NCBI RefSeq assembly: GCF_026013965.1
Contig: NZ_CP110341.1
Location: 2,294,001 to 2,358,000 of the forward strand
DNA: 64,000 nt
Reading direction: 5' to 3'
Source of the DNA: Brevibacterium sp. JSBI002
Lineage (GTDB): Bacteria > Actinomycetota > Actinomycetes > Actinomycetales > Brevibacteriaceae
Shown here: piece after piece, positions 1-8,184 of the stretch
Layout: each line of letters begins with the position of its first letter
Position numbering within the stretch: position 1 is the first letter of the stretch
Notes under the pieces: model-generated
The model's database searches: none
What the model was told of the DNA's origin: nothing
Seen by the model: only the letters and a program-made list of their open reading frames with translations
Program-made: the position numbers and the translations under genes

Positions 1-658
1 ACGCGAACTGTGGTTCAACGGCTAGGATTGCGTTCGCGAGCAGTGTACTGAGATTGTACTCACTCAGCTCCTCGATGAGGTCCCCTCCATTCAGCGCGAC
101 GTGGTCGCGCACGGCTTCGAGGTGACCGTTGCCGGCTAGCCACAGCGCGACTTGGGCGGGTGCGACGCGCGTAGGCAGTCCTGCGGCCCCGAGGACGATG
201 GAAAGAAACACCGAATTGAGGGAGTCGCCGCTGCGGTCGAGTGCGCCAGCGGCCGCCCACGGTGCGGCTCCGTCGCGTCGGCTGATTGTTGTCAACTCCG
301 TCAACTGCTCATGGATGCCCTGAGGTATGTTTGTCAGACCGCGCGCGGTTGCGCCGTTCGGGAACTCTGTGTCGGCCCAGAGATGCTGGAGGACTCGAAC
401 GAGGTGGGACTTACCACTGCCGTAGAAACCCGACACCCACACGGCAGGTTGCGTCGTCCGGTTACGGTGTCCGGTGTAGGAGTCAAGAATTCGCTGAAGG
501 CCGTACTCGTACTCGCCCTCGCAGACGAAGCTCTCCAGCTCATATTTGAGGACCTCCCACTGGCTGGACCCCTCGGGACGGTCCACGTTGGTTACACCGT
601 CGTTCGGAATCTCGAAGCTCAGCGGCGGCCGGATAAAGAGGTCGTTGTTGGTAGTCAC
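1..658 (-). CDS. brxC: BREX P-loop protein BrxC/PglY, N-terminal part (cut by window edge)
   Basis: The frame is open from a GTG at 658 to the left edge, giving about 219 residues of what is normally a protein of over 1,100. A Walker A motif, GFYGSGKS, lies near residue 80 and is followed by HLVRVLQHLW, as in the BrxC/PglY family (large ATPase of BREX phage-exclusion systems). The start overlaps the brxB stop by 4 bp (GTGA), so the two are translationally coupled. The order brxA-brxB-brxC is the canonical start of a type 1 BREX operon. The methylase (pglX), pglZ and the Lon-like gene would lie outside the window on the left. The family call rests on the P-loop context and the neighbours. Confidence 0.85.
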   Translation of the reverse strand, partial: MTTNNDLFIRPPLSFEIPNDGVTNVDRPEGSSQWEVLKYELESFVCEGEYEYGLQRILDSYTGHRNRTTQPAVWVSGFYGSGKSHLVRVLQHLWADTEFPNGATARGLTNIPQGIHEQLTELTTISRRDGAAPWAAAGALDRSGDSLNSVFLSIVLGAAGLPTRVAPAQVALWLAGNGHLEAVRDHVALNGGDLIEELSEYNLSTLLANAILAVEPQFA

Positions 659-1212
659 GCGAAGCCCTTCTGCGAATCAATGACACGAGCACGGTAGTTG
701 AACCCATCGCGCGCGTCGAGTAGGCGGAATGAATGAGTCGCCGGGTCATGAAGCCCGGGAAAGAGGACGAGAAGGCGACCGGTGACTGTAGAGTCGATGG
801 ATTTGATCACGCTTGACGCCCTCAGGAACGGAAAAATAGAGCCGATGCCAACGAGTGCCACGATAGCGTTAGCGGGAGCCGCTTCGAGCGCTTGGCGTAT
901 GCGCTTCACTAGAATTGTCTCGAATTGGTCCAGGATCGATTGCGTGAGATCACTCGGTTCCTCATAGAACGCCTCGGCGTGGCGGTGCGACGACAGCCAG
1001 CGACCGAAGTCATCGGTAACGTCGACGATGGCCCAGCCGCGGCCCGCTTGGCTGGTCGCAAGTTCCAAGCTAGGCAGCGCATGCCGAATCTGGCGTTCGA
1101 GTTCCGGCGGGTAGACGAGCATCCACACGCGTTCGCCGCCCGAGACGTTGTCTTTCCAAGTCAGCGTTAACTCGGCTTTGTAGGCATCGACAAGATCGGA
1201 CACGCGGCTCAT
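655..1212 (-). CDS. brxB: BREX protein BrxB (DUF1788 family)
   Basis: A 185-residue protein, close to the family length of about 190-200. It shows the features I associate with DUF1788/BrxB: an N-terminal VSDLVDAYKAEL segment, a central stretch VWMLVYPPELERQIRHALPSL, and a C-terminal hydrophobic core (IVALVGIGSIFPFLRASSVI) followed by LLVLFPGLHD. BrxB is a small cytoplasmic BREX component needed for defence in type 1 systems; its biochemical role is not settled. It overlaps brxA by 4 bp upstream and brxC by 4 bp downstream, indicating one tightly packed operon. Confidence 0.85.
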   Translation of the reverse strand: MSRVSDLVDAYKAELTLTWKDNVSGGERVWMLVYPPELERQIRHALPSLELATSQAGRGWAIVDVTDDFGRWLSSHRHAEAFYEEPSDLTQSILDQFETILVKRIRQALEAAPANAIVALVGIGSIFPFLRASSVIKSIDSTVTGRLLVLFPGLHDPATHSFRLLDARDGFNYRARVIDSQKGFA

Positions 1213-1964
1213 CCTGCACCTCCGAGAGCCGGGAACGACACGTCAACTACATTGCCCGCAACGAGCAGGTCGATGAGACCCTGGGTGTGCGCTCCGCGCA
1301 ACGCCTCTAAGGCACTGCCGGGGGCCACCCCCAGAATCTGCGACCAAGAGTTGTTGAGTACGCCGAGACCGCGCCCGCCAGCGAGGTAGCCGAGGAATGC
1401 CGCATACGCGATGGCGACCGGGCGGGCATCCACTTCAGTGCGCACCTTCTTGGCACGACCAGCGAGATGACCGGTCTGGGTCCAACAGGACCCAGTGTTT
1501 CGCCCCGTCTTATCGAGGGTTGACTCCGACATTTCGCTGCCGAACTGCGCGGCGACGGCAACAGTCAAATCTGACGACGTCACGGTCGACCCCGCCGGGA
1601 GGTCCGCGATCGCGGCGAACGAAGCCCGGAGCACCTCGTCACGTGTGAAGGCCAGTAGCCCCGCAAGAAGTGGGCGTGACGCGTGATCAATGTCCCAAAG
1701 CGACCTTAACGCTGAAAACTCTGGGAAAGCCGGGTCCAAGAAATACAGCTCACGAAGGTGACGGAATGACCTCTGGCGACCAGCCTGGGTCGGGCGACCG
1801 AGAACGTTGCCCTCAACCACGGCATCACGATATTGCTCGGCGGTTGCGTCAGACGGCAAGGAGCGGAGAAGCTCAACTAAGTGAGTGACGCCGATTGTAT
1901 GGCTGGCTGTTGTCCGTAATGTTCCAAGCTCGAGTCTCCCAAGGTTTGGATCGGCAGTCGTCAT
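1209..1964 (-). CDS. brxA: BREX protein BrxA (DUF1819 family)
   Basis: First gene of the BREX operon, 251 residues from the ATG at 1964. A longer frame exists from 1988, but GGGAGG sits about 10 nt before the 1964 ATG and its product begins MTTADPNLGRLELG, so I prefer the shorter start. DUF1819 proteins are about 200-260 residues and, in known BREX systems, BrxA is a small DNA-binding protein. The segments LRELYFLDPAFPEFSALR and YAAFLGYLAGGRGLGVLNNSW fit the family. No WYL-type regulator (BrxR) gene was seen upstream, so expression may depend on the 1965-2494 region or on factors elsewhere. Confidence 0.8.
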   Translation of the reverse strand: MTTADPNLGRLELGTLRTTASHTIGVTHLVELLRSLPSDATAEQYRDAVVEGNVLGRPTQAGRQRSFRHLRELYFLDPAFPEFSALRSLWDIDHASRPLLAGLLAFTRDEVLRASFAAIADLPAGSTVTSSDLTVAVAAQFGSEMSESTLDKTGRNTGSCWTQTGHLAGRAKKVRTEVDARPVAIAYAAFLGYLAGGRGLGVLNNSWSQILGVAPGSALEALRGAHTQGLIDLLVAGNVVDVSFPALGGAG

Positions 1965-2494
1965 CTTCCCAACTTCCTCCCAGATCATCCGTCATTTTTG
2001 CCTGGTTGAAGTCGACATTAGCATCTTGCCCGTTAGCTAGCTCCAGAGAAGGGAGTACGGCCTAAGTTGCTTCACTTTAGTGTCCCGATCTTGGCCTGAA
2101 GTTCTTGATGTTTTCGACCTGCACCGCTACAAACAACGGGATCGCAGGCGGGGAACACGGCCGTTCCTTCATCAAACTGAATCACGAACTAACACAACGG
2201 GCGCAGCGTGGGCTGCCCCACATTAACGTTCGTATAGTTCCGGGCAAATAGGTAGCCCGTGTTTTTGCCAAGGCTGCTCAGGCAGTCGGTCGGATCTCTC
2301 GAACCGGCCAGATGAAGCTCGGTCATGTGTATCAGCCTTAAACCAACGACCCAGCGTTCACCCCATTCGATGTCATCCTGTAAACGCTGTTGCGGTCGAA
2401 TACTGACTTGAAGACTCCTCGGCGATTCAGAACTAAGTAGACAGCAAACTGATGCGTCGGGACTGATGCAGGTTTAGGTGACATCTAATCTGGC
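1965..2494. other. Intergenic region upstream of the BREX operon
   Basis: About 530 bp with no convincing gene. It should contain the BREX promoter reading left and the left end of the IS3-like remnant. I found no regulator gene, tRNA or clear attachment site. A short frame around 2097-2190 lacks a start and ribosome binding site and was not called. Confidence 0.5.
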
Positions 2495-2527
2495 TTGTTC
2501 ATAGGCAAGCCTGGAAGGATAGACACC

Positions 2528-2836
2528 ATGCCACAGCCCTACCCGAAAGAATTCCGCGACGACGTCATCCGCGTCGTCCAGACCAGGGATTCCAAGACGA
2601 CGATCGGACAGATCGCCAAGGACTTCGGAGTCCACGAAGGCACCATCAACAAATGGCTCCGCCAAGCAGAAATCGATGCCGGCAACAAACCCGGCAACAC
2701 CAGCGACGAATCCGCCGAACTACGAGAGATGCGTCGGCGCAATCGTCTGCTTGAGCAGGAGAACGAGGTCCTGCGCCGCGCAGCCGCGTATCTGTCACAG
2801 GCGAATCTGCCGTCAAAAGGCTCTACCCGCTCGTGA
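2528..2836 (+). CDS. IS3-family transposase OrfA (helix-turn-helix subunit)
   Basis: A 102-residue protein starting at the ATG at 2528, preceded by AAGGAT about 8 nt upstream. Residues 5-45 form the HTH_Tnp_1 domain (YPKEFRDDVIRVVQ, then IGQIAKDFGVHEGTINKWLRQ). Residues 60-90 form a leucine-zipper-like coiled coil (LREMRRRNRLLEQENEVLRR) that joins OrfA to the OrfAB transposase in this family. The end, AAYLSQANL, is the usual OrfA terminus just before the programmed -1 frameshift; an A-rich stretch (TCAAAAGG, 2813-2820) is at the right place. Without an intact orfB it cannot support transposition. Confidence 0.85.
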   Translation: MPQPYPKEFRDDVIRVVQTRDSKTTIGQIAKDFGVHEGTINKWLRQAEIDAGNKPGNTSDESAELREMRRRNRLLEQENEVLRRAAAYLSQANLPSKGSTRS

Positions 2837-3023
2837 GAGAGCTCGCCGCCGACGGGATCCCCGTGGCGGTGTCGTGCCGGGTCTTGAAGCTCTCCCGCCA
2901 GCCCTACTACCGGTGGCTGGCAGCACCGATCCCTGAAGCAGTCGTCATTGAGGCATATCGGGCCGATGCGCTCTTCGATGCCCACCGCGATGATCCCGAG
3001 TTCGGGTACCGATACCTTCAGCA
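2812..3023 (+). pseudogene. IS3-family transposase OrfB, 5' fragment
   Basis: Reads in the -1 frame relative to orfA, starting within the A-rich slippage site. It encodes VKRLYPLVRELAADGIPV and continues through SRQPYYRWL and AHRDDPEFGYRYL, the typical N-terminal HTH_21 part of IS3 OrfB. Similarity then ends. The frame stays open by chance to 3330 but reads out of frame through the adjacent phosphatase fragment. The rve integrase core (DDE) is absent, so this is a truncated gene. Confidence 0.8.
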
Positions 3024-3035
3024 TCGCCGGCAGAC

Positions 3036-3296
3036 AACCAGTACGTCGATTTCACCCTCACCGAGGCGGCCGACATGGTCGCGCGCATGCGGCGGGAAGG
3101 TAAGACGGTTCTGCTTCACTGCGTGCAGGCTCACAGCCGAACGCCGACTGTGGGTGCACTCTATGCGGCGCGCCACCTCGGCGTGCCCATCGATGATGCA
3201 CTACGCAAAGTTAACGCCGTCTTGCCGATGGCGAATCCCAACCCTGCCTTTGTCGCGGCCCTCCGCCGTATCACCGTTGAAGGACAGAACGCATGA
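3036..3296 (+). pseudogene. Dual-specificity/tyrosine phosphatase domain, 3' fragment
   Basis: The frame encodes ADNQYVDFTLTEAADMVARM and then KTVLLHCVQAHSRTPTVGA, which carries the HC-x5-R phosphatase loop (nucleophile Cys, then QAHSR). The remaining helices resemble actinobacterial DSP domains, some of which form the C-terminus of larger ADP-ribosylglycohydrolase-type proteins. The upstream half is replaced by the IS3 remnant. No ribosome binding site stands before the only ATG (3075). I read it as a gene truncated at its 5' end. Its stop overlaps the start of the next gene (ATGA at 3293), so both once belonged to one operon. Confidence 0.7.
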
Positions 3297-3724
3297 ACGA
3301 AGAGTCCGTCTACGACGGCGACAACATTGACGGTGCCGATGAAGAGGACTTTGTCATCACCAATCTGGATTCCGTGCACGACCTGAACGACGCATTTCGG
3401 CCTAACGAAATCTTTCTGGCGCGCGGGCCGTTCAAGGTCCACTCTCCCAGAACACAGAAGTGGACGTGGGGTTATCGTCTCGAACAGGTGGTCCGCCATC
3501 TGATCTTTCAGGACGGATCCGAGCTGGGCCGGACGGTGATGACCGACGGCATGAGCGTGCGTGCCAGCGATGATGGGTCGATCATCTGGTTCTTCGGATT
3601 CGAAGATGACAGCCTGACAGTCCTCACTCTGTCGACGGCCACGATCGATGACTATCAGGCAGCCGCGCCCGAAGGCATCGCAATCGAGAGTTTCTCGGAC
3701 GGAGCCCGGGTGGTCATGGCGTAG
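3293..3724 (+). CDS. Hypothetical protein, 143 aa, acidic
   Basis: Not recognised. The N-terminus is strongly acidic (EESVYDGDNIDGADEEDF) and the rest looks like a compact beta-rich domain with aromatic pairs (WTWGYRLEQVVRHLIFQDG, IIWFFGFEDD). There is no signal peptide or membrane segment. It starts by 4-bp overlap with the end of the truncated phosphatase gene and abuts the next gene, whose start follows its stop directly. The group 3036-4913 looks like a former operon of small proteins that lost its promoter-proximal part to the IS3 element. Confidence 0.6.
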   Translation: MNEESVYDGDNIDGADEEDFVITNLDSVHDLNDAFRPNEIFLARGPFKVHSPRTQKWTWGYRLEQVVRHLIFQDGSELGRTVMTDGMSVRASDDGSIIWFFGFEDDSLTVLTLSTATIDDYQAAAPEGIAIESFSDGARVVMA

Positions 3725-4108
3725 TTGGAGAAAAAGCGGCGAGCAAAAGTCGGCTTGGATTTTGAATGTGTCCTCGCCGGTCGGTTCGCCGTAGTCTTTC
3801 GAGCGCGTCCCGGCACTCCGGTCCAGGGCATCTTCTATTTCAGCCAGCTCGGCAGCGTCTACGCTCGGCATGATGGCCGTTGGCTCAAAAGTACATTCTC
3901 CGAAGACGGGCCCGTCCTTGGTGACGATGAGCTTCTGCTGTCGCCGATACTGAAGTCAGGTATCGCGTTCTCTGATGCTCTCTCTGAGACCGATGGCGCA
4001 CTGACTTTGGATCGGCTTCGTCCATTTATCTATCCCAAGTTCGACATCGACGACTCCGAATCATGGCGCGACCTTTACGCCGATGGTGATTGGGAGATCG
4101 TCGATTGA
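3725..4108 (+). CDS. Hypothetical protein, 127 aa
   Basis: Not recognised. The start is a TTG immediately after the previous stop, implying translational coupling; a second TTG lies ten codons downstream. The sequence alternates short hydrophobic strands (FAVVFRARPG, GIFYFSQLGSVYARHDGRWL) with an acidic C-terminal third ending WRDLYADGDWEIVD. There are no transmembrane segments. It may be a small chaperone-like or immunity-like fold, but nothing in the sequence allows a firm assignment. Confidence 0.55.
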   Translation: MEKKRRAKVGLDFECVLAGRFAVVFRARPGTPVQGIFYFSQLGSVYARHDGRWLKSTFSEDGPVLGDDELLLSPILKSGIAFSDALSETDGALTLDRLRPFIYPKFDIDDSESWRDLYADGDWEIVD

Positions 4109-4184
4109 AACACGGGTAGATTATCTGTTGCCGGCGCGAGCCGACGATTCTCACAGGCACTTGTACCAATAAGGATGGATCCAC

Positions 4185-4913
4185 TTGACGAACGTACGAG
4201 AACGAATGGTGTTCCTGCAGTCATGGTGGGTTGCGTCGGAGCTGATTCGCCGTCATCCGGAGCTTGAGCTGGTCGAGACGCACCCGGGAGACGGCCAATA
4301 TGACTGTCTAACCGTCCTGAGCGATGAGGGCCCCGATGGACTTTATATCGATCTGAACCGCAGTGGGAGCATGAACATCCGCTCTGAGATATCAAACCGG
4401 TTCGACCGCGCCCTGTGGAATATTCAATACCCCATTGATTGGTCGGCCGAGCTTGGACAAGAAAACCGGCGCTTGGTACCGCTCGTCCTAGAAGAAGCTG
4501 CAGGTTTGCACGCTCCATCACAAACGCCGACAACAACACAGAAGTCACTCGTTTTCCGGATCATTTATTATCTATTGCTGTTCTCATTAAATGAACCAGT
4601 GGACTGGGACGCCCGAAACGGGTACCTTGGCTTCACCGGTATGGGCAGTGGCAACGAGCGCCCCTATTTCGACGAGATTCAGTCGGCTCAGATCGCGCTT
4701 CGCCAATCTCGCCCACAGGGTTGGAAAGCCAGCGCTCCTCGATATGACTTCTGGGGCGTGCTGCGAGACGGAAGGTGTCTGGGCCTACTCCAAATCGACG
4801 GAACTCTCCATCTCCCCAATACAGACCCCGTCAACCTTATGCAGATCTACAACTCGAACAAGCGCGACATTCTGCCGACTTCTATGCAGGTTCGGGACCT
4901 TCTGACCTCGTAG
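4185..4913 (+). CDS. Hypothetical protein, possibly TY-Chap2-like putative peptide chaperone
   Basis: A 242-residue protein starting at a TTG preceded by AAGGATGGA. The N-terminal pattern FLQSWWVASELIRRHPELEL then ETHPGDGQYDCL resembles proteins that I recall being annotated as TY-Chap2 family putative peptide chaperones in actinobacteria; this is recollection, not a search. The rest has alpha/beta character without membrane segments. The final 46 codons lie inside the direct repeat at 4773-4926. The IS1634-type element inserted just past the stop, so the gene remains whole while a second copy of its 3' end sits on the far side of the element. Confidence 0.6.
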   Translation: MTNVRERMVFLQSWWVASELIRRHPELELVETHPGDGQYDCLTVLSDEGPDGLYIDLNRSGSMNIRSEISNRFDRALWNIQYPIDWSAELGQENRRLVPLVLEEAAGLHAPSQTPTTTQKSLVFRIIYYLLLFSLNEPVDWDARNGYLGFTGMGSGNERPYFDEIQSAQIALRQSRPQGWKASAPRYDFWGVLRDGRCLGLLQIDGTLHLPNTDPVNLMQIYNSNKRDILPTSMQVRDLLTS

Positions 4914-4926
4914 CGCTCTATTTGAC
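4773..4926. repeat. Direct repeat, left copy (long target duplication of IS1634-type element)
   Basis: 154 bp identical, base for base by eye, to 6631-6784. It begins AGGTGTCTGGGCC and ends CGCTCTATTTGAC. It contains the last 46 codons and stop of the gene ending at 4913. The outermost bases are ambiguous because the element's ends may share AGG/CC, so the true duplication is 150-154 bp. Confidence 0.9.
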
Positions 4927-6630
4927 CTGAGTTGCACAACTTTAGTTACCCACCGCTGACAGCCGAATTTACGACTTTTCTAGCGCCTGGAGCATGTTCT
5001 CGACGGCCCTAGGTACTTCCGGTGTGAACGTGATGTCCTGCCCACCGACCCGCCCGGTGAACTCCCGCAACGGGCGCAGACTCGTGATGATCTTCTTCAA
5101 CGACGCCCCAGTCGCGGCCTGCATGAACCTCGACACGGCCAACGCCGTGAACACGACAGTCAGGTGTGCCTCGATCGCATCCCGTTTCCGGTGGAAGATC
5201 GGGCGGGCTCTCAAGTCGGTCTTCGACATCCGGAAAGACTGCTCGACCTGCCACAGGTCGTGATAACTACCGATCACCTCCGCCGCAGGCATAGTCCCGA
5301 CGGGAATGTTCGTCACGTAGCCCTTGAACCCCGTCAGCTTCATCGCCCGCTCATACGCCTTCTCATCGAAGGCTTTCTCCTCATCGGTGACTTTCACGAA
5401 CCGGGCCTTCTTCGCCGGCTTGTCCCCATCGATGATTGCCAGTGCACGGTTGCGCTGCAGGTTCAGGGTCTGCTCATCACGCATCGCCCTCTTGCGCCGG
5501 TACTGCCACACCACTCGCCACGCATCCGGATGTTCCTCCGCTGACCAGACGGGTTCGCGTCTCTTCTTCACCCTCTCCGGATCGAGTCGCTTCACACCTT
5601 TCGGAGTAATCGTGTCGATGATCTGCCCATCGTCGGTGTACTCGCCATTCCACCGAAAATGCGTCGCCAGGTCATGTGGTGCTTTCGTCTGCCTCGACCC
5701 GACGATGAACCGCAGCCCAGCATCGTCGAGTTCTTTGAGGTTCTTCGCCGACAACATGCCGGCATCGGCGCCGACGACCATGTCTGTCACACCGTGGCGG
5801 TCTTGGAAGGCTTTGATCACGGGAATGATCGTGTGGGTCTCGGCCTTCGCGCCTTCGAAGCACCCGATCTCGAGTGGGAACCCCGTCCTGTCGACGAGCA
5901 ACCCGACGACGATCTGCGGGTCCACGCGACGTTCTTTCGAGTACCCGACCTGGCGAAGGGCGTCTTCCTTCTCAGCCTCGAAATAGAGGGTCGTGACGTC
6001 ATAAAGCAACAGACTGATCCCGGTGGTAGCGACGCTGTGGGCGAAGCATTTCTCTGCGATCTGGGCCCGGTAGTCGCGGTCTTTTGCCCGGACAAGGCTG
6101 TTGAGGAACGTGTTGCGGTGAACGACGTCGACACCGAGCTCGTCAAGGACTCTGACACTGTCGGACTTCGACGTCGGCTCAACCAATCGGGCAGCGACGA
6201 GTTGGAAGAACGCTTCATCGTCGATGATGTCGAACCCGAGCCTTTCGTACACGGTGCGGATCGTGTCGATGAGGAGCCCGGATCTGCTGGACTTCACGAC
6301 TGCCGATGCCACTCGTGGTTTGTCGGCGGTGTCGAAGTCGAGTGTGGCCTGTCCGGGGTCGCGCAGTTTGGCTTTGCCTGCCTCGACGAGAGCGGCGAGG
6401 TCTTCGGGTGTGTGGGCCGACCCGAGGTGTTCGACGATGCGGTACTTCCCGCCAGTCTTATCGGCGATCTGTACGGCTGTGGCGCCCGACGCGGTCAGGA
6501 CCTTGCGCACGAATGGGCTCATTCCACCATGATAAGGCTCAAATTAGTTACCCGAATCCGAAACAAGCAACCTCCTGACCAGGAGGAATATGCTCCGTGG
6601 CCCCGAAAACCTCATCTACTTGTGCAAGTC
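4927..6630 (-). mobile_element. IS1634-family insertion sequence, apparently complete
   Basis: About 1.7 kb containing one transposase gene. Imperfect terminal inverted repeats are visible: the left end reads CTGAGTTGCACAAC and the right end, on the opposite strand, GACTTGCACAAG, sharing TTGCACAA. Including the flanking bases, both ends read CCTGA then G or C then TTGCACAA, so the outer border may be 1-3 bp further out. The element is framed by the perfect repeats 4773-4926 and 6631-6784. IS1634 and IS1549 are known for long, variable target duplications, so the arrangement is what transposition by this family leaves behind. Confidence 0.85.
4969..6522 (-). CDS. IS1634-family transposase
   Basis: A 517-residue DDE transposase of typical family length. 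Candidate catalytic positions are visible: the first Asp in LLYDVTTLYFE, the second in VVGADAGMLSAKNL, and the Glu with its downstream Lys in WQVEQSFRMSKTDLRARP, the C-terminal signature of the IS4-related IS1634 group. The frame is uninterrupted. The start ATG at 6522 is preceded by a weak purine run; the stop lies about 42 bp inside the left end. With matching inverted repeats and intact flanking duplications, it looks recently active. Confidence 0.9.
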   Translation of the reverse strand: MSPFVRKVLTASGATAVQIADKTGGKYRIVEHLGSAHTPEDLAALVEAGKAKLRDPGQATLDFDTADKPRVASAVVKSSRSGLLIDTIRTVYERLGFDIIDDEAFFQLVAARLVEPTSKSDSVRVLDELGVDVVHRNTFLNSLVRAKDRDYRAQIAEKCFAHSVATTGISLLLYDVTTLYFEAEKEDALRQVGYSKERRVDPQIVVGLLVDRTGFPLEIGCFEGAKAETHTIIPVIKAFQDRHGVTDMVVGADAGMLSAKNLKELDDAGLRFIVGSRQTKAPHDLATHFRWNGEYTDDGQIIDTITPKGVKRLDPERVKKRREPVWSAEEHPDAWRVVWQYRRKRAMRDEQTLNLQRNRALAIIDGDKPAKKARFVKVTDEEKAFDEKAYERAMKLTGFKGYVTNIPVGTMPAAEVIGSYHDLWQVEQSFRMSKTDLRARPIFHRKRDAIEAHLTVVFTALAVSRFMQAATGASLKKIITSLRPLREFTGRVGGQDITFTPEVPRAVENMLQALEKS

Positions 6631-6784
6631 AGGTGTCTGGGCCTACTCCAAATCGACGGAACTCTCCATCTCCCCAATACAGACCCCGTCAACCTTATGC
6701 AGATCTACAACTCGAACAAGCGCGACATTCTGCCGACTTCTATGCAGGTTCGGGACCTTCTGACCTCGTAGCGCTCTATTTGAC
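6631..6784. repeat. Direct repeat, right copy
   Basis: Second copy of the 154-bp sequence at 4773-4926, on the far side of the IS1634-type element. It holds an orphan copy of the 3' end of the gene at 4185-4913, without start or promoter, so it is not a gene. No mismatch was found on reading both copies, which argues for a recent event. Confidence 0.9.
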
Positions 6785-7416
6785 GGTCAGTCCCAATTTG
6801 CAAGCAACGATCGAGACGAACAACTCTACGTGCAATCTCACCGTTCAACATCAAGAACGCTAGCCGCTAGCCGACCACTGGTCCGAAGCACTCTCCCTGG
6901 ATGTAGTAAATCAAGTCCATACACGTGCAGTCCTTGTATTCGTCAGAACTAGTTCTCATATTTGGCACCCTGACGCGTGCACCGATCCGCCGCTTCAAAT
7001 TCTGAAACATCAGAATGCAGAACATTCGGAACCCTTTTCTGTGGTCTATAGGCGCGGACTTGTCACTACCGACTTCTCGCTACTCAGTCCGCCACTCTTT
7101 ATTCGTTCATCCTCGCTTCGGGATATCCAAGCCAGCCCGCAAAGAAGACACATCGCCATCTGCATGCACTACCATCGATCTCGACTTCAGCGACGGCTAC
7201 CCGGTCCCACAGCTTCGACCAAGATCATGGCTGCAGTATCTATGGGTAGGATAGCTGCATAGGCACTGATTAAGGCAATCTTGGAAAAGATCACCGAGTC
7301 CTACTCTACAATCACCTCTATAGGCACGTTCACACCAACATTTCGTCCGCCAGAGCCAACCCACTACCGGTCGATTCAGATACCAGTAGAGGCTCGAACG
7401 CGATCAGGAGTTTATT
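6785..7416. other. Non-coding or unresolved region, about 630 bp
   Basis: More AT-rich than the surroundings. Short frames at 7015-7262 and 7281-7529 lack ribosome binding sites and recognisable domains and overlap each other or the next gene; I do not call them. The region continues the original sequence downstream of the target gene from before the IS insertion. Confidence 0.5.
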
Positions 7417-7938
7417 ATGACCTGGGGAACCGTCCCGGAATGGATATCAGCAGTATCCACGATTGCCGCGCTTACCGCGATATTGATGGCTGTAACTCAG
7501 ATGAGACTACAAAGCCAACAGATGCATAGAGAACTTGAAAGCCAGTATACCCAGCGCTTCTGGACACTATGGGACTCCCGCCCATTGACTTTTCTAGAGA
7601 CTAATAGAATAAGCCCCTCGGATCGGCCGTGGATAGAGAGCTATCTCGCACTCTGTAATGACCAAGTAGAACTTCGCGAAAGAGGTCGAGTCACTGACGG
7701 CACTTGGGATTACTGGGCGCGAGACATTGCTCGATTCTTCCATACCTATGACTCCTTAGCCACAGCGGCGAAGGATGGGTATCCGTCATTGCAGAAAATG
7801 CTGGAGTCCGAAAAGACTAGAGCGCTGTTTAGTGACGACGATGTAGTTGAAAACACCGTATCGAACCGCCCTGTTTACGATCCACTTACCTGGAAAGTTC
7901 GGAAGCGCAAGAGTCAAGGATTGGCCGACCCCAAATAG
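7417..7938 (+). CDS. Hypothetical small membrane-anchored protein
   Basis: 173 residues, starting at an ATG with AGGAG 7-8 nt upstream. Residues 8-30 (EWISAVSTIAALTAILMAVTQ) form one N-terminal transmembrane helix, followed by a polar, probably helical cytoplasmic part (QMHRELESQYTQRFWTLWDSR, then FLETNRI and YLALCNDQVELRERG). This layout of one membrane helix plus a helical tail with a conserved-looking tract around WDYWARDIARFF is common among small proteins of unknown function in accessory regions. Composition is more AT-rich than the core genes, suggesting horizontal origin. Function unknown. Confidence 0.65.
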   Translation: MTWGTVPEWISAVSTIAALTAILMAVTQMRLQSQQMHRELESQYTQRFWTLWDSRPLTFLETNRISPSDRPWIESYLALCNDQVELRERGRVTDGTWDYWARDIARFFHTYDSLATAAKDGYPSLQKMLESEKTRALFSDDDVVENTVSNRPVYDPLTWKVRKRKSQGLADPK

Positions 7939-8184
7939 ACCCATCGAAGAAAAGGAACGCTGCCACTGCAGCTAACAGTTACGCGACTGGCACAAACAGT
8001 CCTAGTGCGTGTCCAGAAATCCTGCAGACCATTCTCGAAACGTGCACGTGCGGCGGTTTTCGCCAGAAGATATCCGCCGCACGCCACGCTAGTCAAACAT
8101 AACGCCGCGCAAGTAGGTTAACGTCAGGAAAGCGTTAGCTACAATGGCATCGGAAGTCCTAATCTAAGCGTCGAAAATGTGAGC

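Larger units (their letters stand above)
2495..3024 (+). mobile_element. IS3-family insertion sequence remnant
   Basis: Contains an apparently complete orfA and only the first 70 or so residues of orfB, after which transposase similarity stops abruptly near 3022. The distal part of orfB with the DDE catalytic core is missing, so the element cannot move by itself. The following DNA belongs to a phosphatase gene that has lost its 5' part. I could not define terminal inverted repeats with confidence, so the boundaries are approximate. Confidence 0.75.

Noticed and set aside
5659..6771. 370-residue plus-strand frame crossing the IS and the right direct repeat
   Set aside because: Antisense to the transposase, then reads the duplicated gene end; a chimera created by the insertion, without a ribosome binding site.
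4773..6784. Segmental gene duplication as the cause of the two 154-bp copies
   Set aside because: The copies end exactly at the ends of an IS from a family known for long target duplications, which explains them more simply.
7015..7529. Short plus-strand frames of 73-82 codons
   Set aside because: No ribosome binding site, no domain, overlapping frames in a region of mixed composition.
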